Below, one piece after another: positions 44,441 through 55,989 of a stretch of DNA of 64,000 nucleotides; positions within the stretch are counted from its first letter, which is position 1, and each line of letters begins with the position of its first letter. Location: positions 19,177,606 through 19,241,605 of the forward strand of contig NC_034009.1 of assembly GCF_000346465.2 (NCBI RefSeq), in the 5' to 3' direction. The notes beneath the pieces were generated by a model. It saw only the letters and a list, made by a program, of their open reading frames with translations. It was not told the DNA's origin and searched no databases. The position numbers were made by a program, and so were the translations under genes. This stretch comes from Prunus persica. Taxonomy: Eukaryota; Streptophyta; Magnoliopsida; Rosales; Rosaceae.

Positions 44441-46740
44441 ATTGGACCGGTTCGGATTGGACCGGTTCCTTAGGATTGAAAATCAGAATCGGAACCGGTT
44501 CGGTTTGGGTTTTTCTCGGTTTTTGACTTTTTTGGTCAACACGGTTTTTTTTGATTTTTTCCGGATTGGTTTGGTTCGGTTTTAAGGTTTTGCGGTTCAA
44601 ATGCCCACCCCTAATTGTGTGCATCAAATTAGTAATACAAACAGCAGGGAAGACAAGGTTTGCTTAAAGTTCTCAGTTTTGATGGCCTCAAATGAGTGAA
44701 AGCACATAAAGATTGAGGACTATGATGATGTCATATTTTTTATGAAGTACAATTGTGAGGTAACACCTTCAAAACTAGCTCCCTTACTCATGAGTATAGA
44801 AGATAAAGGACTGAAAAATGATGTAGTTGATAGTATGCATATGACGAGAGATAGTAGTCAGATAGATCGTTCTTCAGTTGCCATTGTTGAAAGCAATGAA
44901 GTAACTCAATATAATACAAATGTCGCTAATGTGGGAGGTGATGTTGGGACATATATTATGGACATGATTGATTTTAGCGAAGTGGAGGAGATGCATGATG
45001 GTGATAATGGTACTGAAACAAATGAAGTGTCAGTGTACTATGCCCCTCCTATTTTGGGCCGATTGGACACATCAGCCTAATTGCCAATAATGTGTTTAGG
45101 AGGAGAATCTAAACCCACTTGTGGACATTTGAGTCAAATGGGTGAACAGAACCAGTACAATGTGGCCGGTGTAAATGATGGAGAAGCATATTTGGACACA
45201 AGGTATTCACGAAGTGATTGGAACCCGAAACTGAAAGTTGGTTAAATTTTCTCTAGTAAGGGAGCCTTGTTGACCAAGTTACGGTTGACGACATTAAGAG
45301 GCCTTGAATTTAAGGTCCAATTCTCTTGTACTAAGAGGTTGATTGTGGTTTGTTATCAATGTCCATGTCCATGCCCATGGTGGGTTCGAGCATCGAGAAT
45401 TGGAGAATACAACTTCATGATTGTGAGGTGTATAGCTATCCATGAATGTGATTTGAGGTTGATAAATGACAACCATCGTCAAGCAACCGCAGCACTTGCA
45501 GCTACTTCATTGAAAAGGAGGTTGAAGGATTCTCGGACAATATACACACCGAGTGACATAATGAGATACGTGAAACACAACTTTGGTTTGACCATTCATT
45601 ATTCGAAAGCTTGGCAAGCGAGGGAGTTAACTCTATTGTCCATCAGAGGATCAGCCAAGGATATCCTTCCAGCCTATTGCTATGAATTTGGGCATATGAA
45701 TCCCAGCACAAAGACACACATCCATACTGATGAGAACAATCACTTTGTGTATTTTTTTATAGCGACCAGTGATAGCCGTGGATGCCACTCATTTAAAATC
45801 TAAGTACAAGGGTGTTATGTTTGTAGCAAATGCATGCAAGGTAATCGAAATATATATCCTCTTGCTTTTTGGATCGGGGATTTGGAGACAGATGCATCAT
45901 GTCATTGGTTTTTCACTAAACTTCATGAAGCCATTGGTGAGTGTTCCAATCTTATTATCATTTCTAATCGCAATGTTAGCATAGAGAATGTGTGGAACAA
46001 GTTTTTCCAACAACGCAATATGGCAAATGCTTTTATCATATGAAAGGGAACATGAAACACACTTGCAAGTTGAAAAAGCGTGATAAAATGTTGATGCACT
46101 TTGAGCAAGCTGCGAAATCTTATTTAGTGGCTGAATTTCATTGTCATTTTCGCAATGTCAAGAGAAAGGAACATGTTGCTCAATATCTTCAACATGCATG
46201 GTTACACAAGTGGTCTAGAGCTCACATGGATGGACGCCGCTACAATGTAATGAAAACAAATATTGCAGAGTCAATAAACTCAGTCCTTAGGTTTGCAAGG
46301 GTGCTGCCAGTGGTTCACTTGATAGGGGAAATTATTAATCTTCTTGTGAAATGGTTCACCGAACGTCGTGAGTTGGCTTTGAAATGCACAACAACATTCT
46401 GCCCCAATTTTGGCGAGAAGAAGTTGTGGAATAGGTTGAATGATGCTGCAAGGATAAATGTCGTTAAACTAAATAACGTACAGTATAATGTTGCAGATGG
46501 TGATATGGACGGCCTAGTACATTTGATGGACAACAGTTGTAGTTGTAGGAAGTTTCAGTTTGAGCAGCTACCTTGTAGGCATGTAGTTGTAGTTTGCCGC
46601 TTCTTGAAACTAAATGTATACTCCAAGGCTTCTCGGTATTACACTTAAAATACCTGGTTGGATGCTTATTCAGATAGCATCTACCCGGTACAGCCTCAGG
46701 GAATGTGGGTTATTCCTGAATATGTCCGAAGTTGAGTTGT

Positions 46741-47344
46741 GCTACCTCCCATGGCAAAGTTCATGCCAGCCAGATAGAAGAAGCTAAGAATTCCCTCGCA
46801 TGGCAAAGTTCATATTGAAAGTTCTCAAGGTGCGGTTCCACGGGCCACAATAAAATCACCTGTAAAAATAATATTCCACTGCGTAATGTATCTTAGACAA
46901 TATGATTTGTGTTTGTTTGTTAGGTACTGTCAATTTTAATTTTATTTGTGGTGGGTTTGGTGTTATGAGGAATGTGAATTCTGTTAAATTTGCATAATTT
47001 GGGTTGCATTGCTATACAACATGGTGTGTTCCTTATTTATATTGACAGTATCACTATCGTATTGTAATTTTATTGCCTTAAGATTGTTATTATATTGTAC
47101 TGGTATTGCTATTGTAATGTAAACTGTGTAAGTACGAAATTAAAGGACTTGGAATGTAACTCAAAATGGATCCACAACATTAAAGTCCTTACAATGCAAT
47201 TATTACGCAATTACCGTGATACTCCTACTACACCTTCTTTTGTGATTACAAATTCAGACGATGTATGGAGCAAATGTTGGGTAAATACAAGGTGAAATGT
47301 CCTATGTGTTTGACTGGATATAGTTGTTGAAGAAGCATTACGAC
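46741..47344. other. Downstream of the MULE gene, no gene
   Basis: AT-rich and non-coding. The first 100 bp may hold the decayed 3' end of the MULE gene: ATGGCAAAGTTCAT occurs twice, at 46751 and 46800. Confidence 0.4.
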
Positions 47345-48026
47345 TGTTAACCCCAACAAATTCCTTATGTCATCCCAACAACACCCTTGAATAGATGCAA
47401 TGTGCCCAAGCCATTCCCAAAGCTGGACTCACCCATCTGCCTGATGTATGAAGGTTTCCAAGTTTCCCAACCTCACCCCATTGATTCCATGATCTGGCCC
47501 AATAAAATCCACCATTTGGTAGGTGACAACCACCGCTACTTTCAGACCGGTGTTTCAAATATGCTGGTATTGTTTCATACTGTGATCAAACAATGCAGCA
47601 ATGGAATCAATGACAATGAGCTTCGCAGGTAACCGACTGTGATCAATGGCAATAAATGCTTCTATGTCTCAAGTGTTGTGCGTCACGAATTTCATGAACA
47701 TATATGTATTCCAATGGGTCCAACCCTATTAAGTTGGGGTATGATGCATGATAAAGGTTGACTACTTGTTGCAATCAACGAAATGAGAAGCTGAATTATG
47801 TGAATATATAGAGGGATGAGCCCCCTAGTCCTCCATATGAAGGTGGGAGCTGAGCTCTTACTGTTTGTTGGAGACAAAGTTTTGTATTTCTGCAACCGCT
47901 CTCCCCTACCAATTCTGTTATGAAGTTGCAAGGTATCCCACCGCCCAAGTAGCCATCTAGTATTGGACATCCGATGGATAATTTAGGGGTTGAAAGAGGA
48001 AGGAGCATGAGGTTTTGTGGTGTCAT
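47345..48026 (-). pseudogene. XRCC3: XRCC3-like (RAD51 paralogue) pseudogene
   Basis: XRCC3 is a RAD51-family ATPase of homologous recombination. From ATG 48026 the minus strand reads MTPQNLMLLPLSTPKLSIG, CPILDGYLGGGIPCN and a Walker A remnant GESGCRNTK, in which the GKT of the motif is lost. After frame breaks come NLIGLDPLEYIYVHEI and Walker B, AKLIVIDSIAALF (47590-47630). A deletion then removes part of the core, and the C-terminal region VAVVVTYQMVDFIGP, GVRLGNLET and SPALGMAWAHCIYSRV follows. Sequence runs across these domains with no introns seen, which suggests a retrocopy or a transposon-captured cDNA. It lies just beyond the MULE transposase. Not functional. Confidence 0.86.
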
Positions 48027-49089
48027 TTTTTGTAATTTAGGGGGGGATGTGATGGTGCTGCAAGGTATGAATTGTATATAAGAGTCTATATTGAAGGTGT
48101 GTAATGTAGGCCATATGTCTTTTAAGGGATGTATAAGTCAATCAAATGGTAGAGCCTGATGCAGTACCTACTGCAATAGGATCGTATTGTAACTGTACTG
48201 TGCTTTTATTGATATCATGTTGCTATTATACGCATGTGTATTATGGAGTTATTGCCGCTATAATCGTTTAAACTGGACAGGGGTAAAGGAAACTGTATAC
48301 GCACAAAGAAAAAAAGAGGCAGCATAATTCCATCAAATCCAATTTTGAAACTTACATAATACAACAAGAGGCCACCCCATAGTTACATAATACAAAAAGA
48401 AGCCACCTTATAGTTCCATTTTACAGGCTATTTCCACTACATTTTACAGTCACCAAAGTCATATTAATGTGTCAAAAGTTTCCTGCTGTTGACATATTTG
48501 ATACTCTTCAATTGCGGCGACCGCAACTTATGAAATTCATTTCCCGCCCACAGTGATGTTGTCCCAGTTTCCTTATGGATCCACTATTTTTACAAACTTG
48601 CGAAATAGTTCGAATCCAGTTTCCACTTGTTTTTCCTTCAATTGGGCCATTTCGTCAGATTCCTTGAATACCATAACTGTAGTGGCAGGGGCATTTTTAA
48701 TTTTTACTTTCATACCCTTTATATGTAGGAGATGCATGCGGGCATGATAACGAGAGCGAATTGTGCACTTTTTTATGACACCCCACCTATCTTGGCCCTC
48801 CAAAAATTTTGAAACTATGTATGCATGGAGATTTTTCCAAAACATGGTATTGCTTCAACATTGGTGCAATCCATGGACCAAGTCTATAAACAGTAAATTT
48901 GCTAAATTGGTTGGTGTGGGACTTAATTGGGGAAAGCTGGGACTTAATGCAATGTGAGTGAAATAAGTGGGGAAGGTAATGGCTGCAAGCAGGAGTTAAT
49001 ATGATGTTAGTTTTCTCTTCATGCAGCTGGGTTGAAGTTTAGCTGGAGTAAATGAGTGAGTAGCGGGCGGGAGGGATTGGGGGGAGTAA
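48027..49089 (-). other. Unassigned DNA with one unidentified ORF (48573-48845)
   Basis: A 90-codon minus-strand frame, MFWKNLHAYIVSKFLEGQ to FELFRKFVKIVDP, reads like ordinary protein (KKCTIRSRYHARMHLLHIKG, MAQLKEKQVETG) and may be an exon, but I do not recognise the family. The rest, including the A-rich 48300-48470, shows nothing. The boundary with the gag fragment is near 49100. Confidence 0.3.
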
Positions 49090-50552
49090 TTAGCGGGCGA
49101 TCGGCCATGGCGTGTTGTAACTTGAAGGTTTCGAATATTTGCACCAATATGCCTTCCCCATGTTTTCGCAAGGTTCCCACATAGCTTCCGGCGACTTTGG
49201 GTCATTCTTCCATGGATGGCACAGTTCATCATCATCGAGCAAATCATCAGAACATGAAATGACAACAGCTACCTCCTTCCCCCTTCGTTTTGGCAAGGGG
49301 TCTTCATCAATGGTTTGCTTCTTAGAGGGAATCTCAAGGACTCCTTCATGTACTTTAGCATGTAAAATCCTCCTTAGGCTATGACAAGTAGTGGTTGGAT
49401 GCCCTACAAATTGATGATAACAACAGTATCTAGGATCATTTTTCTCCTCTCTGGTAGGGACTTTGTAGGGTCTGAGGGGTTTGATTGCACCGTCAGCAAT
49501 CATTGTGTCAAGGATGGTGTGGAATTCTTCATCTTTCCATGGTAGTGGCGGATATGTCTCCCTTTCCTTCCGTTTACGTGAGTTGTAGTCATTGGATGGC
49601 TTGTCATCTATAGTTAACGCTTGATACGTCTCCTTCTTTTCGCTCCTCCAAGTCCTCTGTCCCGTTGGTTTGATAGACATGCTCGTCTTCCTCACTGCTT
49701 CCAGCAGCTGAGAAAATTGACTGATGGCAATATTCTCCAAATAAACTTTATAATTTGCCACGATATTGCTGATGCAAATTTCGACAAGCGCCTCCTCATC
49801 TTTCTCATCGTAGAAATCCAACGCTAGGTCCACGGGATCCTCTCCATGTTTTGGGCAATTATTGTTCAGTTGAGTGGTAGTAACCCTTTCCTCTTGCTGG
49901 AAATATTTTTTATAGAACTTGTTTGCCAAATCCTCCTAAGAGCGGACAGAGCCTGGTGCCAAAGTTGTATACCACGTATAGGCACGGTCAGTAAGGCTTT
50001 TCAAAAATTCTCAAAGTCGGAAATTATAATCACCAGCATGTGGTCCCAAGGCATCAATGAAATGATTGACGTGTTCCTTCGAGCTCATTTCCTTCCGTCG
50101 AAAAGGACAAAGCTTGGTGCTTCGTAGTCTTTAGGATATGGCTGCTGGAGTAAGCTTGATGGATACAGCGGCTGAGGAACATACTTTCAATTCTCTTGGC
50201 TTCGATTTAGTTCTTTCTTTAGCAAAGCGATGACATCTTCTTGGGTGACAAAAGATGGTACCTTTTGTTTAGACCCCTTTTTGGTAGCAACAGACTCCTT
50301 TTGTGGAAGTCTCTCGTTTTCTTTGATTGGCTTAGCAATTGAACTTTTCAGCTCTTTGATCATGTCTGCCATCTCCCTCTAGGTTTCCCCCATGGCATGG
50401 ATGGTTGCAACAAGGTCTGAGGGAGTAAAAGCTCCCTCACTTGCAAGTTCTTCTTCTCTAGATGAGGCATTTTGCGTTGATTCCGAATCACCATGGTCTG
50501 CCCATCTTGGGAAGTAAATGTTGTTGCTTATGTTCTTCTTCTTTGGAGGCAT
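49090..50552 (-). pseudogene. Ty3/gypsy Tat-lineage gag
   Basis: Nucleocapsid precursor of the element whose PBS and LTR lie just beyond (50573-51999). From MPPKKKNISNNIYFPRWAD at 50552 it passes a stop (50379), SVATKKGSKQKVPSFV, the gag core DYEAPSFVLFDGRK (about 50120), LANKFYKKYFQQEERVTT and VRKTSMSIKPTGQRTW, then a knuckle-like CCYHQFVGHPTTTCHSL, and ends at a stop at 49090. The frame breaks near 49930-50120 and lacks about seven residues (the VRRFRD region) that the sister copy at 59141-59760 retains. Protease and RT do not follow; the sequence ends near 49100. Confidence 0.82.
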
Positions 50553-50572
50553 TGATGAAGATAGTGGCCTAA

Positions 50573-50590
50573 TCCCTAGCAGAGTCGCCA
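50573..50590 (-). promoter_or_regulatory. Primer-binding site of the Tat-lineage element
   Basis: Minus-strand TGGCGACTCTGCTAGGGA lies a few bases from the LTR end at 50596 and about 20 bp before the gag start. Tat/Ogre-type elements carry closely similar PBS text at this position. Confidence 0.7.
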
Positions 50591-50595
50591 ATTTA

Positions 50596-51999
50596 TGTAG
50601 GGGCCTTTTTCTTTTGACAGCTACAAATGGGTTGGGCTGCCGTAAGGAGCTGTGAAACCTCGTATTTATAAAATTATATAGTTTGAAGATTTAATATTTT
50701 GCCATTTAATATTTATGTTATATTATATTATATATGTGTGTATTACATAAATATCCTATTCTATTATATATGGATATGCTTAGTCATTGTTAGTGTAATA
50801 TGTGTCAAAGAAAAACAAATGCTTAGTAAGCATAGCTATATACTAGCTCAGTCAATTCACCAAGAAAAGTTGTATAGGATTGGAGGAATTGGGAACTACC
50901 TTATCTGCAAAGCTAGACCACCACATGAATATAACTTGGATGGTAAGTATTTGTAAACCGCCAAACACCATCCAATAGGAAGGGAGTCACTGCCGACATA
51001 TTCCCTATATATAGGACATTATGTGCATAGCAAATGAACCGAGAGAGAGAGAGAGAGAGAGATGATGATGAAATTCTTGAAGGAGATATAGGGCTTAGCT
51101 TGTATTTTCTTAAATTGGAGCAATGCTTTGGAATCGATGTAGGGGTTTCTTGGTGACCTTTTACAAAGATTGATCTAATTAAATTTCATGAGTTCTATAT
51201 TATGTGTGATATTGTATAATGTTCTTGATATGAGATATTTACGTATTGTGAACTATTTGAATAATGTTGGCATAATTATATCATGTCATGGTAATTGGTT
51301 GGAGTTAGGTGGAGAGATAATAATGGAAAAGAGGGCAATGGGAAGGTTCTCTTGTGTAGTTGAGTCTGACCATTGTAGGGACCAAGTCCAGGCGTGCCCG
51401 TGTGCATAGTAGACTAAGAAATCGGCGGTATAATTGTCGATTGGGTGATTTGGGCTTGGAGATCAATGGTGTAGACAAGATGACTAGCAAAAGGGGAATT
51501 ATGGGATAATTGAGATAGGTGTTAGTTTATGTAATGGGGCATTCAGAATCACAGTGGTAAAATGCATGGTATGGGACATGCATATTTGCTTGCCCTATTA
51601 TATAGATTAACAGGTTGGGTAGAATTGAAGAGCATTCATGCATCATTATTATTATTAACATTAATGTGATACTTGGCTGTGTGATTGCATGTTACTTAAT
51701 TTAGTTATATCAAACTACTGTGGTAAGATCTCATGTCCCTACTGAGCTGTGGTTGCTCATCCCTCACCCTGTTTAATTTTTCAGATGAATTAGTGGGCAA
51801 GTCAAGGACTAAACCAATTGAGGCTGAATTAGATGAGAATGATAGAGATTTATTTATTTCTTGTAAAGTTGTAAGATTTTAAAGCTATTTTTATAAGAGA
51901 AGTTTATTTTAAACCATGTTTCGGTTGCTTTTCTATTTATTTTATTTCAGTTTTTATTTTCTCATGCACCGGGCGCGAGGACATAGCCAATATTTTTCA
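50596..51999 (-). repeat. Tat-lineage LTR (about 1.4 kb)
   Basis: Bounded on the plus strand by TGTAGGGG at 50596 and TTTTTCA ending at 51999, giving TG..CA ends. One side has the PBS (50573-50590) and the other a short purine tract (GTGGGAGG read on the minus strand, 52000-52007). A (GA)n run lies at 51043-51062. The LTR is shared: gag follows on one side, and the antisense mobile-domain gene, then pol, lie on the other. The outer border is less certain than the PBS side. Confidence 0.58.
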
Positions 52000-52036
52000 C
52001 CTCCCACTTTGTGGCAGCCAAGATCCCTTTCATATA

Positions 52037-55000
52037 GTGTTGACTCCAGAGGATGAACTAAAGCTTAAGTTTTTACAGAAGGGCACCCCGACTTCTCCTA
52101 GCACCTCTCTACTGTTTAGTAATTGGATACAGCATTTCAGGGATGTTAGCAAGAATGAGCCATGTCGTCTTGCTGCACTTATATCATTATGGCTTGGGAG
52201 ATTCCTCTTCTGCGATTTTTCCTAAGACTGTTTGCACGAGTGGGTGTTTCCTTTGGCCTTAGCGATAGCATGTGGCAGCATGATTCCTTTAGCCCCCATG
52301 TTCTTAAGGCACCTATACTGCTTCCTTGACCAGGTTCAGCTTCTTGAGAAAGGGGCGGCAGGAACCATGGCTATGGAAACTTTCCTGAACTCCAGCTTTT
52401 TGTAAGTCTTCTTATGGGAGCGCTTCAAAGGGATAGAGGTGTCTCTGCTTCCCTACTCAAAGGCTAAGACATTTGTTGATTCTGATAAGGGTTCCTATGT
52501 ACCGGAGCGTCTTCCTTTGATTTGCAGATGGTGGCGGTGAATGCAGAGGAAGGGACAAAATTTTCTAGAGCTACTGGATGATGTTGAGAGCTTTATGTTT
52601 CGTCCCTATTGTGCTTCCTATATGCTGATTCTGATGATCTAGTCGAGGCCCCAGCAATGACGGCACAAGGTCATCAATTACGGAAAGAAGCGTTGTTAAG
52701 CGTTGCATGCCTTCCTTAGCTTACACTAGGTGATGACCACTTGGAGGTTTCCGTACATTATTCACCTTACCGAGTCAGACGACAACTTGGATTTGATCAA
52801 GGCGTGCCTTCCAGTCCTGGCCGTGGAGATTCTTTTTCGTTGCACAGGGTCTTTTGGACCGGGGACAGCATGCTGGAAGATGGCAGACTCCTGGCCCTTG
52901 CCCTGGCTGACAAGGGACGCGTTTTCGGCCTCTTGAAAGCTTACCAAAATTATTGGAATCGCTGCTTTGCTTCGTTTAGTCGATTCCACGCTGCCTATTG
53001 TGACAGATTGCTCCCCACCATGGTTCATCATGCTCTCCTAGTGTCGGAATAGAAAGCCACCTTCTGAAGTGAGAAACAGAACTTGCCCTTCACTTCCAAA
53101 AGTGGGGAAATTGTTGGCAATTTTTCTAAGCTAAAATAGAAACTGGAGAGGCCTGAAGAAGTGTCACGCATGCAAAATGGAAGTGAGAGGAAAGCTGCAA
53201 TGTTGAGAAGAACAAGCAAACTATAAAGGAACTGAAAAGGTTTATTCCCAAGGTGGTCCTCCTAGCTTTAAAGGGAATGCTTCCACGGTGCCCTTATTGC
53301 AGTAGCAACCTGTAGCTTCTAGCAGCAGCAAGGAGGTTGGCAAGGTGCTAGAAGCTTCGTTTCCTCACAGTATGTTCCGCCATTCTTTCTTTTTCTTTTA
53401 CTTTCTTTTATCTATTTTGAACTCGTTTCCCGTCTTTCCCTTTTTTTTTTTGTTTGCAAGTACACCCAAAACTAGAGGCAGAGGCAAAGGCAAAGAAGCC
53501 CATACGATCCCAAAGAGCACATACTTCAAACAAGGTTTGCTGGTACCCACAAAGACAAGGGTGAAAGCTCTGGACCCAAGGTAGCCGTAACAGTTAACGA
53601 TGACGATGATGGAAGTGACGAAAGTGATGCTGCAGAGACTGGGGTTGGCATTCGGGAGCAAGATAACGTTCGCGGCACCAGTGGCATGGATGAGGACCTT
53701 GACGAAGACCAATATTACAGTCATGATGAAGGCACATGCCCAGATCCCACACTCACTTGGTGGAGCCGGATGCCTCAGACATACCTCCTGGGTTTGCTAG
53801 CGACCAAGAGCAGCAAGTTAACACTGTACCAGTATGAAACAATTACTTTGCTTGATTTACTTGGTATACGATGTCGTATATTGGCTGTTGTAGCTCACAA
53901 CTCATGTCTTGCCTTTCTCCTGTAAGTTACGCCCTCCTCTGAGAAAACGGCAGACCGTTCACCAGAGGCTAGCCTCAACTTTCCTGCTGCTGTTACCAAC
54001 ACCACGCAAGCTGCCGGCAAGGTATTTATCACTTGCTCTCTTTTTTTTAAAAAATTTTATTTTTTATCTCTCATGCTTAAATTTTTTTTTCTTTCGGGCC
54101 TTCTATCATTTTGAGTTTTTTTTCCTCCATGCCCCTTCCCCTCTTTTGTTTAGGTCGAGAACATCTCACAAGAGGCGAAGGATACGCTTCCTACCCCTCA
54201 TCTTGGGACATCTGATGCAGTTTCCAGCACCACTCCACACCTTCCAGCAATACTGCCTCCTGCTCCTCCTTTCCTAGGAACAGCAGACGCAGCTACCGAC
54301 ACCACTCCACAGCTTGCAGCAGTGCCACCTTGTGGTGAGATTACTGATGACAGCCATAAGGATAGTGATGTTTGCATCATAAGTACCTCTGCGGGGCATT
54401 TATCAGAGAAAAGCATGTCTTGGCAGGACTGGGAAACTTCCTTCATGGCATTCAAAGCCTTCTTTGATGGTGGTGCTAAGATCCTCTAATCTATCGGTGA
54501 GCTTCTTCCATTTTGTCACAAATTCGATGGTTATGCAGCATTCCAAGGCGCCTTTGTGTATCAGGAGATGGTTGCGGTCTTGAGGAAATTTATGGATAGG
54601 TACGGGAGCTTTATGGAGATCACTGGGATCACTTCTTCTTTCTCGAGGAGTTCTGCCTTCTGGGCTCTTGGTTTGGTGCTCCATGGGATAGACACCATGC
54701 AGCTCCTAGATATCACTGATCATAGGCTGCTTTGTTGGCGGGGTGCGATTTGTGAGGCTATAACTCTGGGATTTCATGCGGATTTTCTTCTCAACTTAGT
54801 GAGGAACTTAGCGTGTGCTGTGTTTGGAGCGCGTGCCATTCAGAGCATGAAATCGTCGCTTGTTTTCGACAAGGTAAAAGCCGTACCGACACTTTGAACA
54901 TTAAACAACGAGAGTTAGAGAACTAGCACCGAGAATTACATGCCATTCTTCTCACTAAAGGCGTTTCTGCTGAAAATGTTGAATGCGTGGTAGAAGCAGC

Positions 55001-55075
55001 AGCCAGATTGTCTCCTAGGGCTTCCTCCGTTCTTTTCGGGCATTCTTCATAGCCTTAAGGTACATAATTCTTCTT
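52037..55075 (+). pseudogene. Plant mobile domain (PMD) gene, antisense within a Tat retroelement
   Basis: PMD proteins (aminotransferase-like plant mobile domain; relatives of MAIN/MAIL1) include a host group and many transposon-borne copies. Text in order: LTPEDELKLKFLQKGT, AALISLWLGRFLF, VFPLALAIACGSMIPLAPMF, LDQVQLLEKGAAGTMAMETF, GSYVPERLPLICRWW, then PYRVRRQLGFDQGVPS with the domain's C-terminal part to about 53050. A second half (about 53470-55075) has acidic text (VNDDDDGSDESDAAET), ALGLVLHGIDTMQLLDITDH and FHADFLLNLVRNLACAVFGA. Introns seem present. Stops (52223, 52404, 53050, 54488) disable it. It is transcribed opposite to the gag and pol on both sides, as known for accessory ORFs of Tat-type elements. 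Confidence 0.8.
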
Positions 55076-55989
55076 TTTCCTCTTTTTTATTTATTTTTTA
55101 TTGGGCTATTTCTTCCAGCATCACTTAGTCTTGACACATGCCTTCTTTCTTTTTGCAGGTTGTCTTTCTTTGGCTTGGGATCGATTATCTTGGCGCATGG
55201 TTCTGTTCCTTTTAAGACTATAGGATGCACGGGTCTTCAGCATGTGTAATTTTATCTTGCTTTGACTGTAGTTTTTGTTTTTTGGACACTCTAATGACTA
55301 TGTCGTTATGACTTTGTAATGTAATGTTTGAATCACCGCAGCTTGTATTAATTTCTGAATGCTTGAGGCAGGTTGTAATCCGCATGTCTCATATATATAT
55401 ATATTGCTTGGTTGGAAAAATATGTTTTTGTGAACTACTTGAGATTTTCTGACAGGTTGGATATCCTTAAAAACAAGGTACATGCTGCCAAAATTTTGTC
55501 TAACCACTGGGCCTGAAAAAACACCTTCTTGTCATGCCTAAAAAGGGCTAGACTAGTATGTGCATTGTTTTTGCCAAGGGTTTGTAAAATTCCCAGATGC
55601 CTTGCATATTTTGGTTGCTTATCAAAAGGATACAATGGTTTCATTATTCCAGCACCTTAAGAACACATGTCCCATATTATTTTGCTTAGGCATGCTGCTT
55701 GTTGGTGGTCCGGGACCCCATCCAAGTGACTTTGCTTGGCATGTTTTACTGCAAAGTAGCGTGTTTTGTTTTTGTTTTTGTTTTTGTTTTAATATAAAGG
55801 AGGTTTAAAATTATAAAGGTAAGACTCCAGAGACATATTTTTTTTCAAAAATAATCCTTCATTTTCATTGCAAAGGCCCTGCTACCATGATGGTGCACCA
55901 TACAAAAGTGTCTTTTTTCAAAATATGAGGTAAGACAGAAGGAGTTCATGTCTAAAACAAAAGGAGATGCCATAAATAAACGTGCTTGA
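55076..55989. other. Spacer between antisense PMD gene and pol, no gene
   Basis: Non-coding. A GTTTTT repeat lies at 55766-55790. The stretch corresponds to the region between pol and the accessory ORF of the retroelement. Confidence 0.45.

Larger units (their letters stand above)
39466..44613 (-). mobile_element. hAT transposon, 5,148 bp, with perfect 8-bp target duplication
   Basis: Termini are inverted: TAGGGCTGGGCACGGTTCGG on the left and, from the right, TAGGGGTGGGCATTTGAACC. Both lead into CGGTTCGG/ACCGGTTC-rich subterminal DNA (39470-39560 and 44445-44600). Flanks carry ATTGTGTG at 39458-39465 and 44614-44621, the 8-bp duplication expected of hAT elements. It carries a minus-strand transposase gene (40138-42442). 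It lies inside the MULE transposase gene. Confidence 0.94.
39328..46740 (+). pseudogene. MULE (Mutator-like) transposase gene, decayed and split by a hAT insertion
   Basis: The coding region begins ATG at 39328 (METIVILVFYNGKWV; a PB1-like N terminus usual in plant MULEs), stops at the hAT target site (39465) and resumes at 44622. The downstream part then reads, with frameshifts and stops near 44700, 45078, 45244, 45800 and 46040: YTPSDIMRYVKHNFGL, the MULE DDE domain starting VIAVDATHLKSKYKG with its first Asp (about 45770), DGRRYNVMKTNIAESINS, and a SWIM zinc finger CSCRKFQFEQLPCRH at 46534-46578. Text like IYPVQPQGMWVIPEYVR closes the gene near 46735. It was disabled by several lesions besides the insertion. 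Confidence 0.87.

Noticed and set aside
38569..49060. Full MULE boundaries, with GGGAAATAGCTC at 38569 as the left terminal repeat
   Set aside because: I could not find a convincing inverted partner or a 9-bp duplication; TAGTGGAAATAGCC (inverted) near 48427 is too weak.
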